Shown: piece after piece, positions 12,450 through 24,300 of the stretch
Layout of the letters: every line of letters begins with the position of its first letter
How positions within the stretch are numbered: the stretch's first letter is position 1
Source of the DNA: Sipunculus nudus
Taxonomy: Eukaryota > Annelida > Sipuncula > Golfingiida > Sipunculidae
NCBI GenBank assembly: GCA_026874595.1
Contig: CM049313.1
Location: 44,422,659-44,486,658, forward strand
Direction of reading: 5' to 3'
Length of the DNA stretch: 64,000 nt
The notes under the pieces: model-generated
What the model was told of the DNA's origin: nothing
Seen by the model: only the letters and a program-made list of their open reading frames with translations
The model's database searches: none
Program-made: the position numbers and the translations under genes

Positions 12450-13259
12450 GAATCTGATTTTTTTTTCTCCGTAATAAAATTTATGCTCGTCACGACTACG
12501 TGATCTCTTGATATAAGTTTTGTAACAATGGTGATTAAAACAGGGTATCGTGGGTCATAGTTCTCAGCTGAAGTTGATCTGGGTAAAATTTTATAATAAA
12601 AACTAATGAAGATAAGGTCTGAGAAGAAAAGTAAGTATGAGCTAGAAATTTGTTAATAGGATTGATAAGTAAGAAAATTGTTGCAAATAATGCTTTGTGA
12701 TCTCACCATATGTTTTCTAATGATTGAAATGAAGCATGTTAGAAATTTGTAATCATGAGATCTCTACAATTACCATGATCAATAGTTGACCCCTTGATAA
12801 GTTTTTGACAGCTCAGCAGTAAAGCCCACTTTTTATCATGCCATTTTTTTTAATTTTACAAATTTTATAAAATTGCCATAATACTATTGTTCCTAGTCCA
12901 CACGTGCAAAACTTTACGGTAATGGAGAGGTTTGAGGCGCTGAATAGTGGGAGTTTCAACATCTCTGCATTTACATATGAGATTTAATTCAACAGTTCGT
13001 ACAGGAAAAAGAGTGGATGCACAATAACTGAATATTTAGAAATGGTCAAAGGTAGACAAAGAAGGCTGATCACTTTATTTTCCATTCTACTGAGGCAGAA
13101 AATAAAAACAAAGATATGCATTAGATCCTCAGTTTTTATTTTATCAATTTTTTAAAGTATATAATATTCATAAGTTTGCAAAATAACATATATATCTGGA
13201 TATACATTTAAAAGTCAATTCAAAATTCTTAATATCATCATCATCATTTATCGCTGATT
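12450..13259. other. Unassigned non-coding sequence
   Basis: AT-rich, with no exon or repeat recognised. It may include decayed 3' parts of the adjacent antisense LINE. Confidence 0.4.
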
Positions 13260-14440
13260 TTTTGCTCATATAACATGAAATTATGCACACTGATGGATTT
13301 AATCTTATCAGAATCATAACTTGATTTGAAATTATTGAAAAAGGAAATTAGTTTCCTTAAAAGTGCTACAATACCACATCATGGCATATTGAATATTACA
13401 TTGGAGATAAAACAGCTTTTAGGTTTTGGAAATACAGTTCAAACAGTACCATTATTTGATGTATGTTGCTGTGAGGTAGGGATGTGGAGTGATTTGATAA
13501 TAACTGTCCACCTTTTACAACAGGGTTGCTTCTGAGTGATGCATTTGTAATCAGGTATGCTGGCAACACATGCTGTATTAAGCGATGTCCTGTGACCAGC
13601 ACTTGGCAGTTTGGATGTTATAGCTGTTTCTTTAAATTATCAGATTTATTTGTAAACCAGCACTCCAGTGCAAAATGGTAATAAAACATGGTATTTTTTT
13701 TAAACAGCTTTCTCAGATAATAGAGGTTTAATAATCTTGTTTGCCTCTTTGGACTTATTCAACACGTTCTATCCAATTCAGATTTCTTTCATAGAACATC
13801 CCAAGTAGTTATAATTTTTCTACATCATCTACATCTTCATTCTTTAAAGCAACTTGGCAAGTTACAGAATATAATCTCTTGAAATCAAAGACTATTAAGG
13901 TTCTGTTCATCACACCAACCAGTCACATATTACATTTACATTGCTTTTCTGTAGAGTAATTCATCATTTTGTGTATAAGGCCAGGCCTAGAATGATTCTG
14001 TCACCCGCATATTGGATAATTTTACAATCTTAAAGGCTCACATATAAATTAATTGTATATAGGATGTAAACAACGGCTGACAGAACACAGCCTTGTGAGG
14101 CACCAGTATTTATGATTATATCTAAAGAAGTATCTTTGCTTGTTCTAACATGTTGTCTTCTATCTCAGAGAATTTACACAATGCATAGACAGTAGGAAGG
14201 AGGAATGTTATCCCTACAGAGCTGATTAATCATGACGTGCGGATGTATTGAATTGAAAGCTCAAGAATAATCAATGAAAAGTAAACTCACATAATTTCTT
14301 GGATTCCTGTCTAAGTGTTAATAAATAAATTGATTAAGTGTGGCAATTGCATCTCATGTACATAAGTTGAATCAAAATGCAAACTGATTGTCATCAGAGA
14401 ACTGTGACTTAGGTATTGTGTTACATATTCTAGTAGAGGA
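13260..14440 (-). pseudogene. Non-LTR retrotransposon reverse transcriptase relic
   Basis: Read on the - strand, the segment gives, in order: a conserved pre-palm stretch (QFAF, then DAIATLNQFIY, about 14390-14330), the palm motif LLFIDYSSAFNSIHPH (about 14280-14230), the motif GASQGCVLSAVVYILYT (about 14110-14060), and YAGD (about 14010) where active elements have YADD. It continues through thumb-like sequence such as LGMFYERNLNW (about 13800). Several frameshifts and stops separate the pieces and the catalytic YADD has lost an Asp, so it is dead. The order and wording fit the CR1/Rex1-like group of LINE reverse transcriptases; the exact clade is uncertain. Confidence 0.85.
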
Positions 14441-16433
14441 TAATAGCCAGCTGATTGATTGTGCATTAATATGGAGTGTCATGTTTAGATAATAGCTTGA
14501 GAGAGTTGGTTAAAGGACACACGTGTCTCGTTAGATGTTAATGTCAGGGCAGTTTAGTGGTTAGAGAGCGCACGTGTCTCGTCTGATGTTAAATTTAGTA
14601 CGGTTTAATTTAGTCGGAGCCGCTCATATTCTCTCACTAGAAGCGTTTCCTTATCAATAATCGCGCAGTGATTGAAGGTCGGCGTAAGTTGGAGTAAAGA
14701 TTGGCCGGAGGAGGTCAGCGAGCATTTGTAAGGAGTGGAGTGGGAATTTTTCGGCACAAAGGCCCATTTCAACGTACTGGTGAGTTAAAGACTGACGATT
14801 CCTACAACAGTCCTCGGGCCGGTCTGCATATGTAATGGTGGAGACAGCTGAGATATAAAGTCTACTGGCGTAGATAGTCGATGTCTGTGGTAGGCCACAA
14901 GTGATTTCTCTGTAAAGGATTTCAGAGCGAGTAACGCGTTTTGCCGATAGACTGGTAATCTGGCGGATTGAAACTTGTATGCCCTTCCAGGAACAGACCG
15001 AGGATTTTATATATACGCATTACCTGTAGAGGTACAGGATATTGCTGTGTGGAAGCTTATTCTGGTACCAGGTCTGGATGATTCCAGGAGACATCAGCTG
15101 TGAGAGACTGTGATTTAACGCTCAGAAAAAGTAGTCTGCACGCAACAGGGACTGTGAAACGTGTATGAACAGAGAGAGTTTGAGAAACTCTGTGAATACA
15201 GGGCAATGTAACATCCCGGCGTTACGTGTGTACGTGATAGCCATGTGGTTAAGGGGCCTTTACGGGGCTTTTACACAAAATAGCGACCTTTCTGCCTCCC
15301 GTGTGCAACCACAAAATTTACCAGGTCGTCGTATGAGGCTCAATGAAGGCAGAATGGTTGCCTAGATCGTTCAAAGGTGGTCCACAGGAGTATTAGGCAT
15401 CGCCATGGACGTCAAGGTCGTCGTGAGATTTTGAACATGATCAAAACAATCGCACAAAGGTGGCCGAGGTGGTGGATTGCTCAAAGGTGGCTCAAAGGAG
15501 GCAGAAGGGAGGCACAAGCATTGTCGTGGTTGTAGGATGAAGGCAGAATGGTCGCGCTGGTACCACAGGAGAAGCAGAGGGAAGGCAGGCATGAAAACGT
15601 TGCATAATGCAATGCGGAGGTTCAAGAGAGGCACAAGAATCGTTGAAACAGTTATTGAGCAGGTACACAGAAACAGGATTTTCCGGGGTTAGGCGAGTAT
15701 TGATCGTCCTGGTCATTTTTTGGTCGCTCAAAGGTGGCAAAATGTTGGCAACAAAGTGTTAGGAACCAAGTGATCAGAAACTTTGCTGTTTTCCGATTGT
15801 TCAGCCAGTTTGTTTGATTCTTTAAAGAACTTAGAGTTTCACATCTTTACCGGTGTGACACTGATGTTGATCCAGAATTAATTTAACAATTGGTAGTAAT
15901 TTGTGAAAGAACTATTGCAGGAATAGATGTAAGTGTATCAGGCCTGAGATTGTTCATCACTTTAGGAAAGTCACTTTTGGCGACTGGGATTATTTCTGTT
16001 TCTTCCATAATCTATGGTAGTTTACATATAAACTATGACGGTCGATAACTGTGATATATGATAAAGGACAAACTGTATATTTCTCTAGGTTTTAATTAAT
16101 CTGCCACTGATTTTTTTCGTGTCCACAAGCTTTCTTTACTTTGATTCTTTATTGCATATTTGAAAAGTTTTTCCATATTTTTAAAAGAAAACATTTTGCG
16201 TGTTCCATGTTCATTTAATGGACTGGCGAAAACTAGTCTTAAAACAATCAAGCATGGCTAATGGTCAGTAATGTCAAAAGATAGGTTGTCTGACTTAAGT
16301 GTTGTGTGCATGAACAATGATAAGCCGCTGGGTATAGATTTCAGTAGAATAAGCGATTAATTTGCACGAAATAAGTTAGAAAGAAGCTTTTACTGTTAAT
16401 GGTGTAATATAAACACTACTATAAGGCGGAAGG

Positions 16434-16435
<2 letters not shown>
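14441..16435. other. Unassigned non-coding sequence
   Basis: A near-duplicate pair of CACGTGTCTCG phrases, each followed by GATGTTAA, at 14520-14590 suggests a small local duplication. At 15370-15750 purine-rich phrases (TCAAAGGTGG, GGCAGAA) recur irregularly. Open frames of 66-87 codons overlap on both strands and have no recognisable content. It could contain internal sequence of a decayed retroelement; I cannot show that. Confidence 0.35.
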
Positions 16436-16488
<53 letters not shown>

Positions 16489-16498
16489 TTGTGTGTTT
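16436..16498. repeat. (TA)n/(TG)n compound microsatellite
   Basis: TA dinucleotides followed by TG dinucleotides. Confidence 0.95.
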
Positions 16499-17055
16499 GA
16501 ATGCCATTATTCACGCCTTACATTTCTCAAACTAATAAAGGTTATACCTTACGGAAGCGTATTGCTGCCACCTGGTTAAAGAAAATTAATAATTTATTTC
16601 GTACGTACGACATAGTATGTGTGATTCTGTGTGTGAGTAAACACAGTGCAACTTTGTCTGTTTACTATAACAAGACCGCCTGACCAGAACCAAGATCTTA
16701 GTCTAGCAGAAGTGACAATTAGAAAAAAAGAGAAGAAACATGAAAGAATCACCCAGAAAAGCTTGAAAAAACTTGATTTGTGAAGTTTATTTTTACGGCC
16801 ACCAGGTGGCGTGAGCGCTGTTTGTTTTTCCTCATTTATCGCGCCCAGGGCAAGTTTTTATCCCACTTGAATACAGGAGAAAGCAAACGAAGAACGTTTA
16901 TATTACAAAATATTTTCGTATTATAGAACGAAATATTGAAAGATCTCGTAATAATATTAGGAGACTAAATTGTACTTCATGTATACTCAAAATACCTGGT
17001 TTTTAAAATGGAAATAGGTCCTTTTTTTCATTTAAACTCTCTACTATACAATCGG

Positions 17056-17057
<2 letters not shown>

Positions 17058-17145
<88 letters not shown>

Positions 17146-17178
17146 ATATATGTATATAAATGTATATATATAAAGATG

Positions 17179-17224
<46 letters not shown>
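17058..17224. repeat. Compound (CT)n-(TA)n-(TG)n microsatellite
   Basis: CT tract, then TA tract, then TATG-rich sequence and a long TG tract. The 75-codon open frame covering it (17008-17235) is a translation of the microsatellite. Confidence 0.95.
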
Positions 17225-17227
<3 letters not shown>

Positions 17228-18591
17228 AAGACTGAAACCCTTGGGAAATAATACCAGAGCTGTGCTAGAATGGCTCAGCCGGTGGATACTATTAATGTCA
17301 TTAGTAAAACATGTAATGTCTATCAGAGATTTTCCTTTGACCAGCTAAAATGGTGCAAGGGACACAAATAGTTATTTTTACTTATATGGCAAATTTGAAA
17401 TGAAAATAAAATTTAGAAACGAGACCAATCGTTTAGAAACGAGACAAACACAGCGCTCATGCCACCTGGTGGTGGTACAGCATAAATTCACAATTCAAGG
17501 GTTTTAAAGCTTCGCTAGGTATTTCTACTTTCATGTTTCTTTTCTTTTTTATAATTGTCGCAAGTGCGCGACAAAGATCTTTCCTCTGGTCACGTGGCCT
17601 TCTTATGTAAACACTTAACAGAAACTTATAGAGGTTCTGTAATACAGAGATGCCCATTAGGAGAGAGGTTCATGATTCATATTTAATGAAACGAACTGCT
17701 TGATCCCATAAGTTGATCTTCATGCCGTTTACAGAAGGGCGAGTTACACGTACATGTACCACATACAAGATCTTATACCAATCCGCAAATGAGACAAATC
17801 TGAGGTGTGGATTTTATACCTCCACTTCAGTCTTACATATGAGGTTAAGACTTATTTTTGAATTTCTTATTCTTCTGTCACAGATTAATCGCACGTCCAT
17901 GAGTAATAGTTTTTAATATATTTTTTTATAATTTAGTTCAAATTATACGTACCCCATTAAATGGATTGTTTTCTGTTCAGCTATACCCAACCATCATATA
18001 TCAATGGCTGTATATGCATTAAATACTTTAAAAGACCAACAACACGATGCGTTATGTATAAACCTAGTTCTTAGAAAGATCAGTTTAGAATATAAGAAAG
18101 CTGCCCCACAAATTTCCATTCTCAGTTACTTTAAATCAGGCTATTTGGGAGCTGTACCTTTTGTCCGAACCCTTCTTTCTAATCAAAGTAGTGTCAGTAT
18201 GGCAAAGGCAAGATTCGTTTCTTAAACATAATGACAGGCTCACTATTATTACATCATATACTGCTAACATTATTTAATCACCTGTCGTAAAAGGAGTTCT
18301 TTATATGACTGTCAGACAACGATTTGATGTATATTTACCGTGCTTGAAATTTTACAGAAACCTGGACACACAAAAAATGTGAATCGAATAGCATTTAAAT
18401 ATATACTATAAATAAATAGATATATGTGATTGTGTGTGTTGGTTTCAATGATGGTCCAGCGGTTTGCAAGGAGGTGGAGATGTTGTATATATAGTTAATG
18501 TGAAAACATACATTATTAACATATACATATTGCTTATACATATATCTGTTGGCGTGTTATTTAGTCTATGAATCAGATCCGTGAGATTTAT

Positions 18592-18760
18592 TATGTCGTA
18601 CGTACGAGATAGTATGTCGTACGTACGAGATAATATGTCGTACGTAAGAGATAATATGTTATACGTACGAGAAGGTATACCGTACGTACGAGATAATATG
18701 TCGTACGTAGGAGATGATATGTCCTACGTACGAGATAGTATGTCTTACTTACGAGATAAA
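18592..18760. repeat. 21-bp minisatellite with palindromic core, 8 copies
   Basis: Each 21-bp unit contains the perfect 12-bp palindrome TCGTACGTACGA or a one-base variant, followed by GAT and AT-rich bases. Because 21 is divisible by three, the array stays open and gives a heptapeptide repeat (SYVRDNM) at 18581-18763; I regard this as non-coding. It lies just inside the right arm of the foldback-like element. Confidence 0.9.
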
Positions 18761-18805
18761 TGATTTATTTTTCTTTTACCAGGTGGCAGCAATAAGCTTC
18801 CGTAA

Positions 18806-20192
18806 TAGCTTTCTCATTTCATCAAAGATTTCCATTTCCAAATGTTTCCATTGCTGATATAAAGAGGGGAGAATAAGGGTTTTCTCATAATCAGAGGGGC
18901 CTCCCCGGGACTCGTAGCCTACGGTCTTCAGTGGCCTCAATCCGGCACTAAATACATGGATTATTTTGAAATCCTACCTTCCCTTTACGCAAATATCACA
19001 GATATAGACATCGGCTGTGTGGATGCTGCCCGCCTCTTCATTTAAACAGAACAACCTTCTCTCTATAAGGAGGCGTTACAGGAAAGCTGGTACTCAAGGC
19101 AACTAAGATCAATATATATTAATACATAGGATTCTTATTAACTTAAAGGTTTCTGAACCGTCCATGAGGTTGTATAGATATTTATTTTCCTTAATAATTA
19201 CAAACTAGTGGTTTTGGACCCCTTGAAAGCTATTATAAAAACTGATAATATGCTTTATAAGTTTGTATATAGAAAGTTTGGTTTCTCTGATACCGGTTGA
19301 TTTTGAATAGATTTTAATATACATGTATTTTAATCAATTCTAGCTATTTTACTTGAAAGCATTTATTCAAGCATAGCTGTAACAGCTACAGAAAATCTTT
19401 TCCAATATATTATAAAATATCAATACTTAGTATTGTATACGATATCACGTTATACTATAATGTACTGCCCTGTACTGTACTTTACTATATACCATGTTAA
19501 AACACGCTGTAATATATGACGTTTTTAATAGAGAAGAATATCACACAGTTCTAAACCCCACTGTTATTATATCATATACTTCATTAAACTAATAATATTC
19601 AAACAGCTGTTCAAGAATACTTCATCAAAGACCATCGATCAAACTATCAGCGCCGCTGACAACAAGAGTGAGTACACGTAGTCATATTAATTTCTTTTTT
19701 TTTTTTTTTTTTTGCTAAACTTACTCGTGCCTGTGAAGTGTTTTCGAGTGCGCGCACAATTAATATACGTTTTGTGCTATTTCATTCAGTGTACCCAGAG
19801 TTTAGGCTTGGAAATCCATGACTCTCGGTGTACAAAAAATTTCTTAAAATGGCATACTTGTTTAGTCCCTGCGTCCTACGAAAAACCTGACGTTTTTGTT
19901 GACACTGTCTTAATGTATGTTATTAGCGCCTTGTGCTACATTTAGCTCGGAATTTATCTGACAGATGGTAAAGGTATGGTTCTGATTCGACATTTCTTTT
20001 AATATTTTTGTGCAAAACAGAACCATATAATATCTTAATGTTGTTGGCTTCATAAATTATATAGCTGCTGTCTTGCTTTTAATTTGAACGTTGCGAAAAA
20101 AAAAATGAAAACCCATGACAACTGATATTTGTATAATCAAGAAAATATACTTAGTTTTAGTTTTCGTTTTTGTGAAAAAACTTAATTAAGAA
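18806..20192. other. Unassigned non-coding sequence
   Basis: A long T run is at 19695-19713. A 77-codon frame at 19712-19945 has no recognisable domain. Upstream exons of astacin gene A (signal peptide) may lie here or further upstream, but I could not identify them. Confidence 0.35.
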
Positions 20193-20302
20193 AGGAATCG
20201 ATATTGTTTAAAACAATATTGTTTTCAGTGCCATATCGTCTGTCGTCGTTCTCGTCGTAACTCGTCGTCGTCCCTCGTCGTTGTCGTCATCGTCTTTGGC
20301 AT
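20193..20302. repeat. Palindrome plus cryptic (CGT)n stretch
   Basis: CGATATTGTTTAAAACAATA sits inside a short perfect palindrome at about 20200-20225. It is followed by an irregular trinucleotide stretch of CGT/TGT units (20238-20302). Confidence 0.7.
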
Positions 20303-20340
20303 ATATTGTGAATTAATATATAATTGTTTCTACCAATATC

Positions 20341-21090
20341 TCGATCGAATTCTAAATTGGGGATCTTGACCTTGATCTTCAAGGTCAAATCCACCGAAAT
20401 ATAAAATTTTTGTGAACCCCAAGTTTTGCACTTTTTGATCTTGAATTGGACACCCATCTTGTTTCAACCTAATTCTTGGATCAGTTCAAAAACTGGTGAC
20501 CTTTAGAAGGAACTTGACCTTGATCTTTGAGGTCAAATAAGCCGAATTATAGTTCTTTGTCTCCAGGATTTCTAGTAAACGTGATAATTTTTTTCCTAAG
20601 ATTTGACACATCAGTTCTTTCTGCCATGTTCTCCGTAAGGTTCGAAATCTGGTGACCTTGACCTGATCTTCAGCGTCAAATCTGCAAAATGTAAAAATAT
20701 TGTGAACCTAATAACTGTTGAGGTACTGCACATTATCTCAATTTTGACACACATGGTGTGAACATTCTTTAACAGTTTTTAATACTGGCGACCCTGGACA
20801 GGATCTGCAAGGTCAAATCTGCCGAAATGTAACATTTTTGTTAAACTTATGTATTGCATGTTTCCCCTCAAATGTTACAAACATGTTGTTTTGACTGAGT
20901 TTTCGGAACAGTTCAAATACTGGTAATCTTGACCTTGATCATCAAGGTAAAATTTGCCTAATTCTCGGATTAATGTGACTCCCATAAATTTCAAAGTACT
21001 GAAGATTTATTCCTCATATTTGACTAACAATGGAAGGATATCTTCCATGTCCTTTTTAGAAAGCTAAAAAGTTTGATCTTCAAGATCAAA
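20341..21090. repeat. Diverged ~140-bp tandem repeat with AGGTCA motifs
   Basis: About six copies, each carrying a variant of TTGACCTTGATCTTCAAGGT followed by CAAATCTGCCGAAAT; copies start near 20365, 20513, 20652, 20790, 20930 and 21070. The unit contains TCAAGGTCA and its reverse complement TGACCTTGA, the sequence bound by NR5A/ERR-type monomeric nuclear receptors. It ends about 180 bp upstream of the first recognised astacin exon. Whether it is regulatory or only a repeat is unknown. Confidence 0.75.
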
Positions 21091-21271
21091 TCTACGGAAA
21101 ATATGTTTTCAGAAAGGCCTTAACTTTTGAGATATTGTTTGCCCCTAATATTCTTGGATTTGGTATGGAGGAGACATCTGTTGTTGTGCCTGCAAAAACA
21201 AAATCATTCTAGTGTTATGCTTGATATGTTCGAAGTAAGTACAGTATTAAGACTGGTTTTAATTATAATAG

Positions 21272-21365
21272 ACCCCAGCCTGGACTTTCCCCGTGGTGAT
21301 GGTAGTATCCTGACGGACCTAGACATGATATTTACTCGTCAACAGTTGAGGAAGATGGAGAGGGC
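21272..21365 (+). CDS. Gene A exon 1 (first recognised): prodomain
   Basis: Encodes LDFPRGDGSILTD and onward to RKMERA. FPRGD corresponds to the FxGD motif of astacin propeptides, whose Asp caps the catalytic zinc in the zymogen. The acceptor is TTATAATAG and the donor GC|GTGAGT. An alternative acceptor lies at 21277-21278. Earlier exons are missing, so the frame start is unknown. The counterpart in gene B would lie beyond the window edge. Confidence 0.7.
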
Positions 21366-24300
21366 GTGAGTGTATTTGTTGGTTTTAATATAACCACTGC
21401 AGCTGTTATCGCGAGTTTAACATACCAGTCATCATGTGATTTGTAACACAACAAGGTTTTTGCTGGTGCCACCTCTACTTGTCCCTTCTTCTTGTTCCCA
21501 ATGTGCTGCAGTTTTATGAGTAATTATTTTCAAGCCATCTTTCAAATCCTGTTAACAGTACTAAGCAAAATCAACATTAAAGGATAATAACAGGTCACTT
21601 TCACAACGTGTTAACATTAACCAACATCATTAACACCTTCCAATATGTGTCATGCAATTCAATGAACCATTCGGTAGGGGATTGCACATTGGGTATATGT
21701 TATCTTTAGAAACATAAGAAGGAGGGTTGAAAGGCACGCCGTCAGATGGCTAACACGACGCTGGACGAAACAGAAGGTCCCTTACCTGATGTCAGCCACA
21801 TTCAGTAGGTACAACACTTGTGATTTATCATTCAGTCTATAATTAGAATAAAAATGTCTTGATGATTTTTCCACTATTCTGCATAATTGAAACGGGTTCC
21901 CTTAGCTCGGTCACAGGATCTGCTGTTGTCCTAAACTTGTCAAATAAAAAAAAAAAAAGTTCCTGGTGTATTTTAATGAATATTTTGGGTCCGTATAAAA
22001 GATGTTTCTCTAATGTTAGGTACATCAATATATCCAACTCACCGTCTATTGCTTTAAAACGTATCATATTTTAGTTGAGATAACATATATAGACTTGGGA
22101 TTTTAAGTAACCTGTTAAAATTGACTTATTTTCCACAAATATTTACCTTTGTTGTTTCCTACCTGTAAATATGGCTTTGTTAGGAGTGAAATAAGACAAA
22201 CCAGTATATGTGTCTCCTCAAATATATAAAAATGGGATGAGAAATCGGGTCCAGTCTGCTTTAAATCAAAATTAACCTTTTCAAACTCATGTATTTTCAG
22301 ACTCTTGGGAACTTGCCAATCTGAGATCAGCTATAGATGACTGGCAGACATATACCTGTCTCCAGTTCCGACAGGCGGACTCACAGGATAAGAACTACAT
22401 CGTCATTCAAGATGGTTACGGGTATGTACAAAAAAGAAATTTAGTCTGTTGAAATAGAACCGTTTCTCTTGCCTGAATAAAATTCAGAAATCTTATTACT
22501 GTATAGTTTCTAATAAAGCACTATATGGATGCCTGAGGGCTTTGTCTATAACCGGGATTTCATTAGAGAAGCCTAGAAAACTGCAAGCCTCCGCCATATA
22601 GGGCGTTCCTATTGTGGGATGGTCCCAAAAACCGTAATTGCTGTCACATATTCGGGTTATATTCCCTGGTTTCGTTTATAATGAGTGACTGCACATTTGT
22701 GAATATTCCGTGATGACGCTCCTGAATCCTAATCATGTGCTGGATCCACACCAGAATCCTTCATGGGGCTATTCCGGTAACAGTATACACCCAGTCCCCT
22801 TAAAGAAACCGACATATTTTAGTAGGATTAAGTTTGGTAGCGGCATTAATATGGATGATTGTGAATAGGTCTGGTCTAAATTGTCAATGCCCCACGTACC
22901 TTTTGTTTGAAATTGCATTGTAATTTCTCAGACTAACAAAGTCAGGATTTTCAGTTGCAGTGCCCATGTTGGAATGATAGGCGGACGACAGGAGATAACT
23001 CTGGCTGCTGGCTGCAGAACAGTATGTTTATGTTTATATAATCTAATTAAACGTCACGTTTTACCAACTCTTTTAAGATATAAATGAGTCGACGACACGT
23101 TAATGCTACGTACTGGCATGTAGAAGCAAACTTTAGACTGGATACCAACCTTAACAGGTTACCCTAAACACCAAATGCATAACTATGGTGCACTTAATCA
23201 TTTAACTCTAATGGGGAATCCAACGAATTGTTCAATCATTTACGAATACTTCTGTAGGTACATTATATTTCACGGTCTAAAACAACAACTGATCCCATAT
23301 TTTCCGTTTTTTATGTCGGTTCAATGGCTAATAGGCTTCTTCTATACCAACTATAAATAAAATATTAATATTTTATCATTCGTATTTGTAATATAGGAAA
23401 AATATGTTCATAGTCTTTTCTTGACATGATACGTGTACGCGACGTCAATGACAAGTAAACTGAATTCTGGATTTGCCATAAACAAACATATTTCAGGTAA
23501 AACAATTAAGTGAACTCACATTTTCTCACAAATATATGGGTTCAACGCCTGATGGGCTTCTACTATATAATGCTATAATGATATATATAAAAGTATATTA
23601 TGTCTTAGAGATATGTAGTAAAAAAATCACTTCTTGACTTATTTTTCTGGACGTCGCGACGTCATTGACAAAACTACCAAAAGTGGATTAACTTTCCACG
23701 GAATAGATGTGGGTTCATGGACAGAAATTTTAAATCCATATAAATAAAAATGTGCGTTCACTAGTTGGGTGTCTATTACACTGAACCCACATTTTAACTT
23801 TATAAAATAGTGGATTCAGTTGATGTGTTAACCCCAAAAACTATGAGCCCCGTATAATGCATCTATACCAAGCGAACAAATGAAGCAAACTTTAAAAGTT
23901 TTACCTCCGTATAAATAAAAATGTGCGTTCACTAGTTGGGTGTCTATTACACTGAACCCACATTTTAACTTTATAAAATAGTGGGTTCAGCTGATGTGTT
24001 AAGCCCAAAAACTATGAGCCCCGTATAATGCATCTATACCAAGCGAACAAATGAAGCAAACTTTAAAAGTTTTACCTTCGGAAAATTAGCAGTTTCACAA
24101 AACATTCAAGATGTAACTCACTTCTTTCTAAGTGCTTCTGACTGAACATTAACATTCTGACAGTTTATTTATTGGTGTACACGCCTTTCGCAGATTTTCG
24201 CCTTCCGATCAATAAAAGCGGAGTCCTTATTGCTGGTTTCAGACTTGGCCAGACATATTTTGCCATCTACCAATTTGAATTGGGATGACACTTTGCACAC

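Larger units (their letters stand above)
16550..18805. mobile_element. 2.2-kb foldback-like element with nested inverted repeats
   Basis: The left end (ACGGAAGCGTATTGCTGCCA, then CCTGGT, AAAGAAAAT, ATTTATTT and a CGTACGTACGA motif) is matched in inverted orientation at 18735-18805 (ACGAGATAAATGATTTATTT, then ACCAGGTGGCAGCAATAAGC). The arms are about 65 bp. A second inverted pair lies inside: CCACCAGGTGGCGTGAGCGC (16799) against GCGCTCATGCCACCTGGTGG (17453). The right arm is preceded by a palindromic 21-bp array. No transposase frame is visible, so it would be non-autonomous. Confidence 0.55.

Noticed and set aside
18581-18763. 60-codon frame encoding a heptapeptide repeat
   Set aside because: It is the translation of a 21-bp palindromic minisatellite whose length is a multiple of three.
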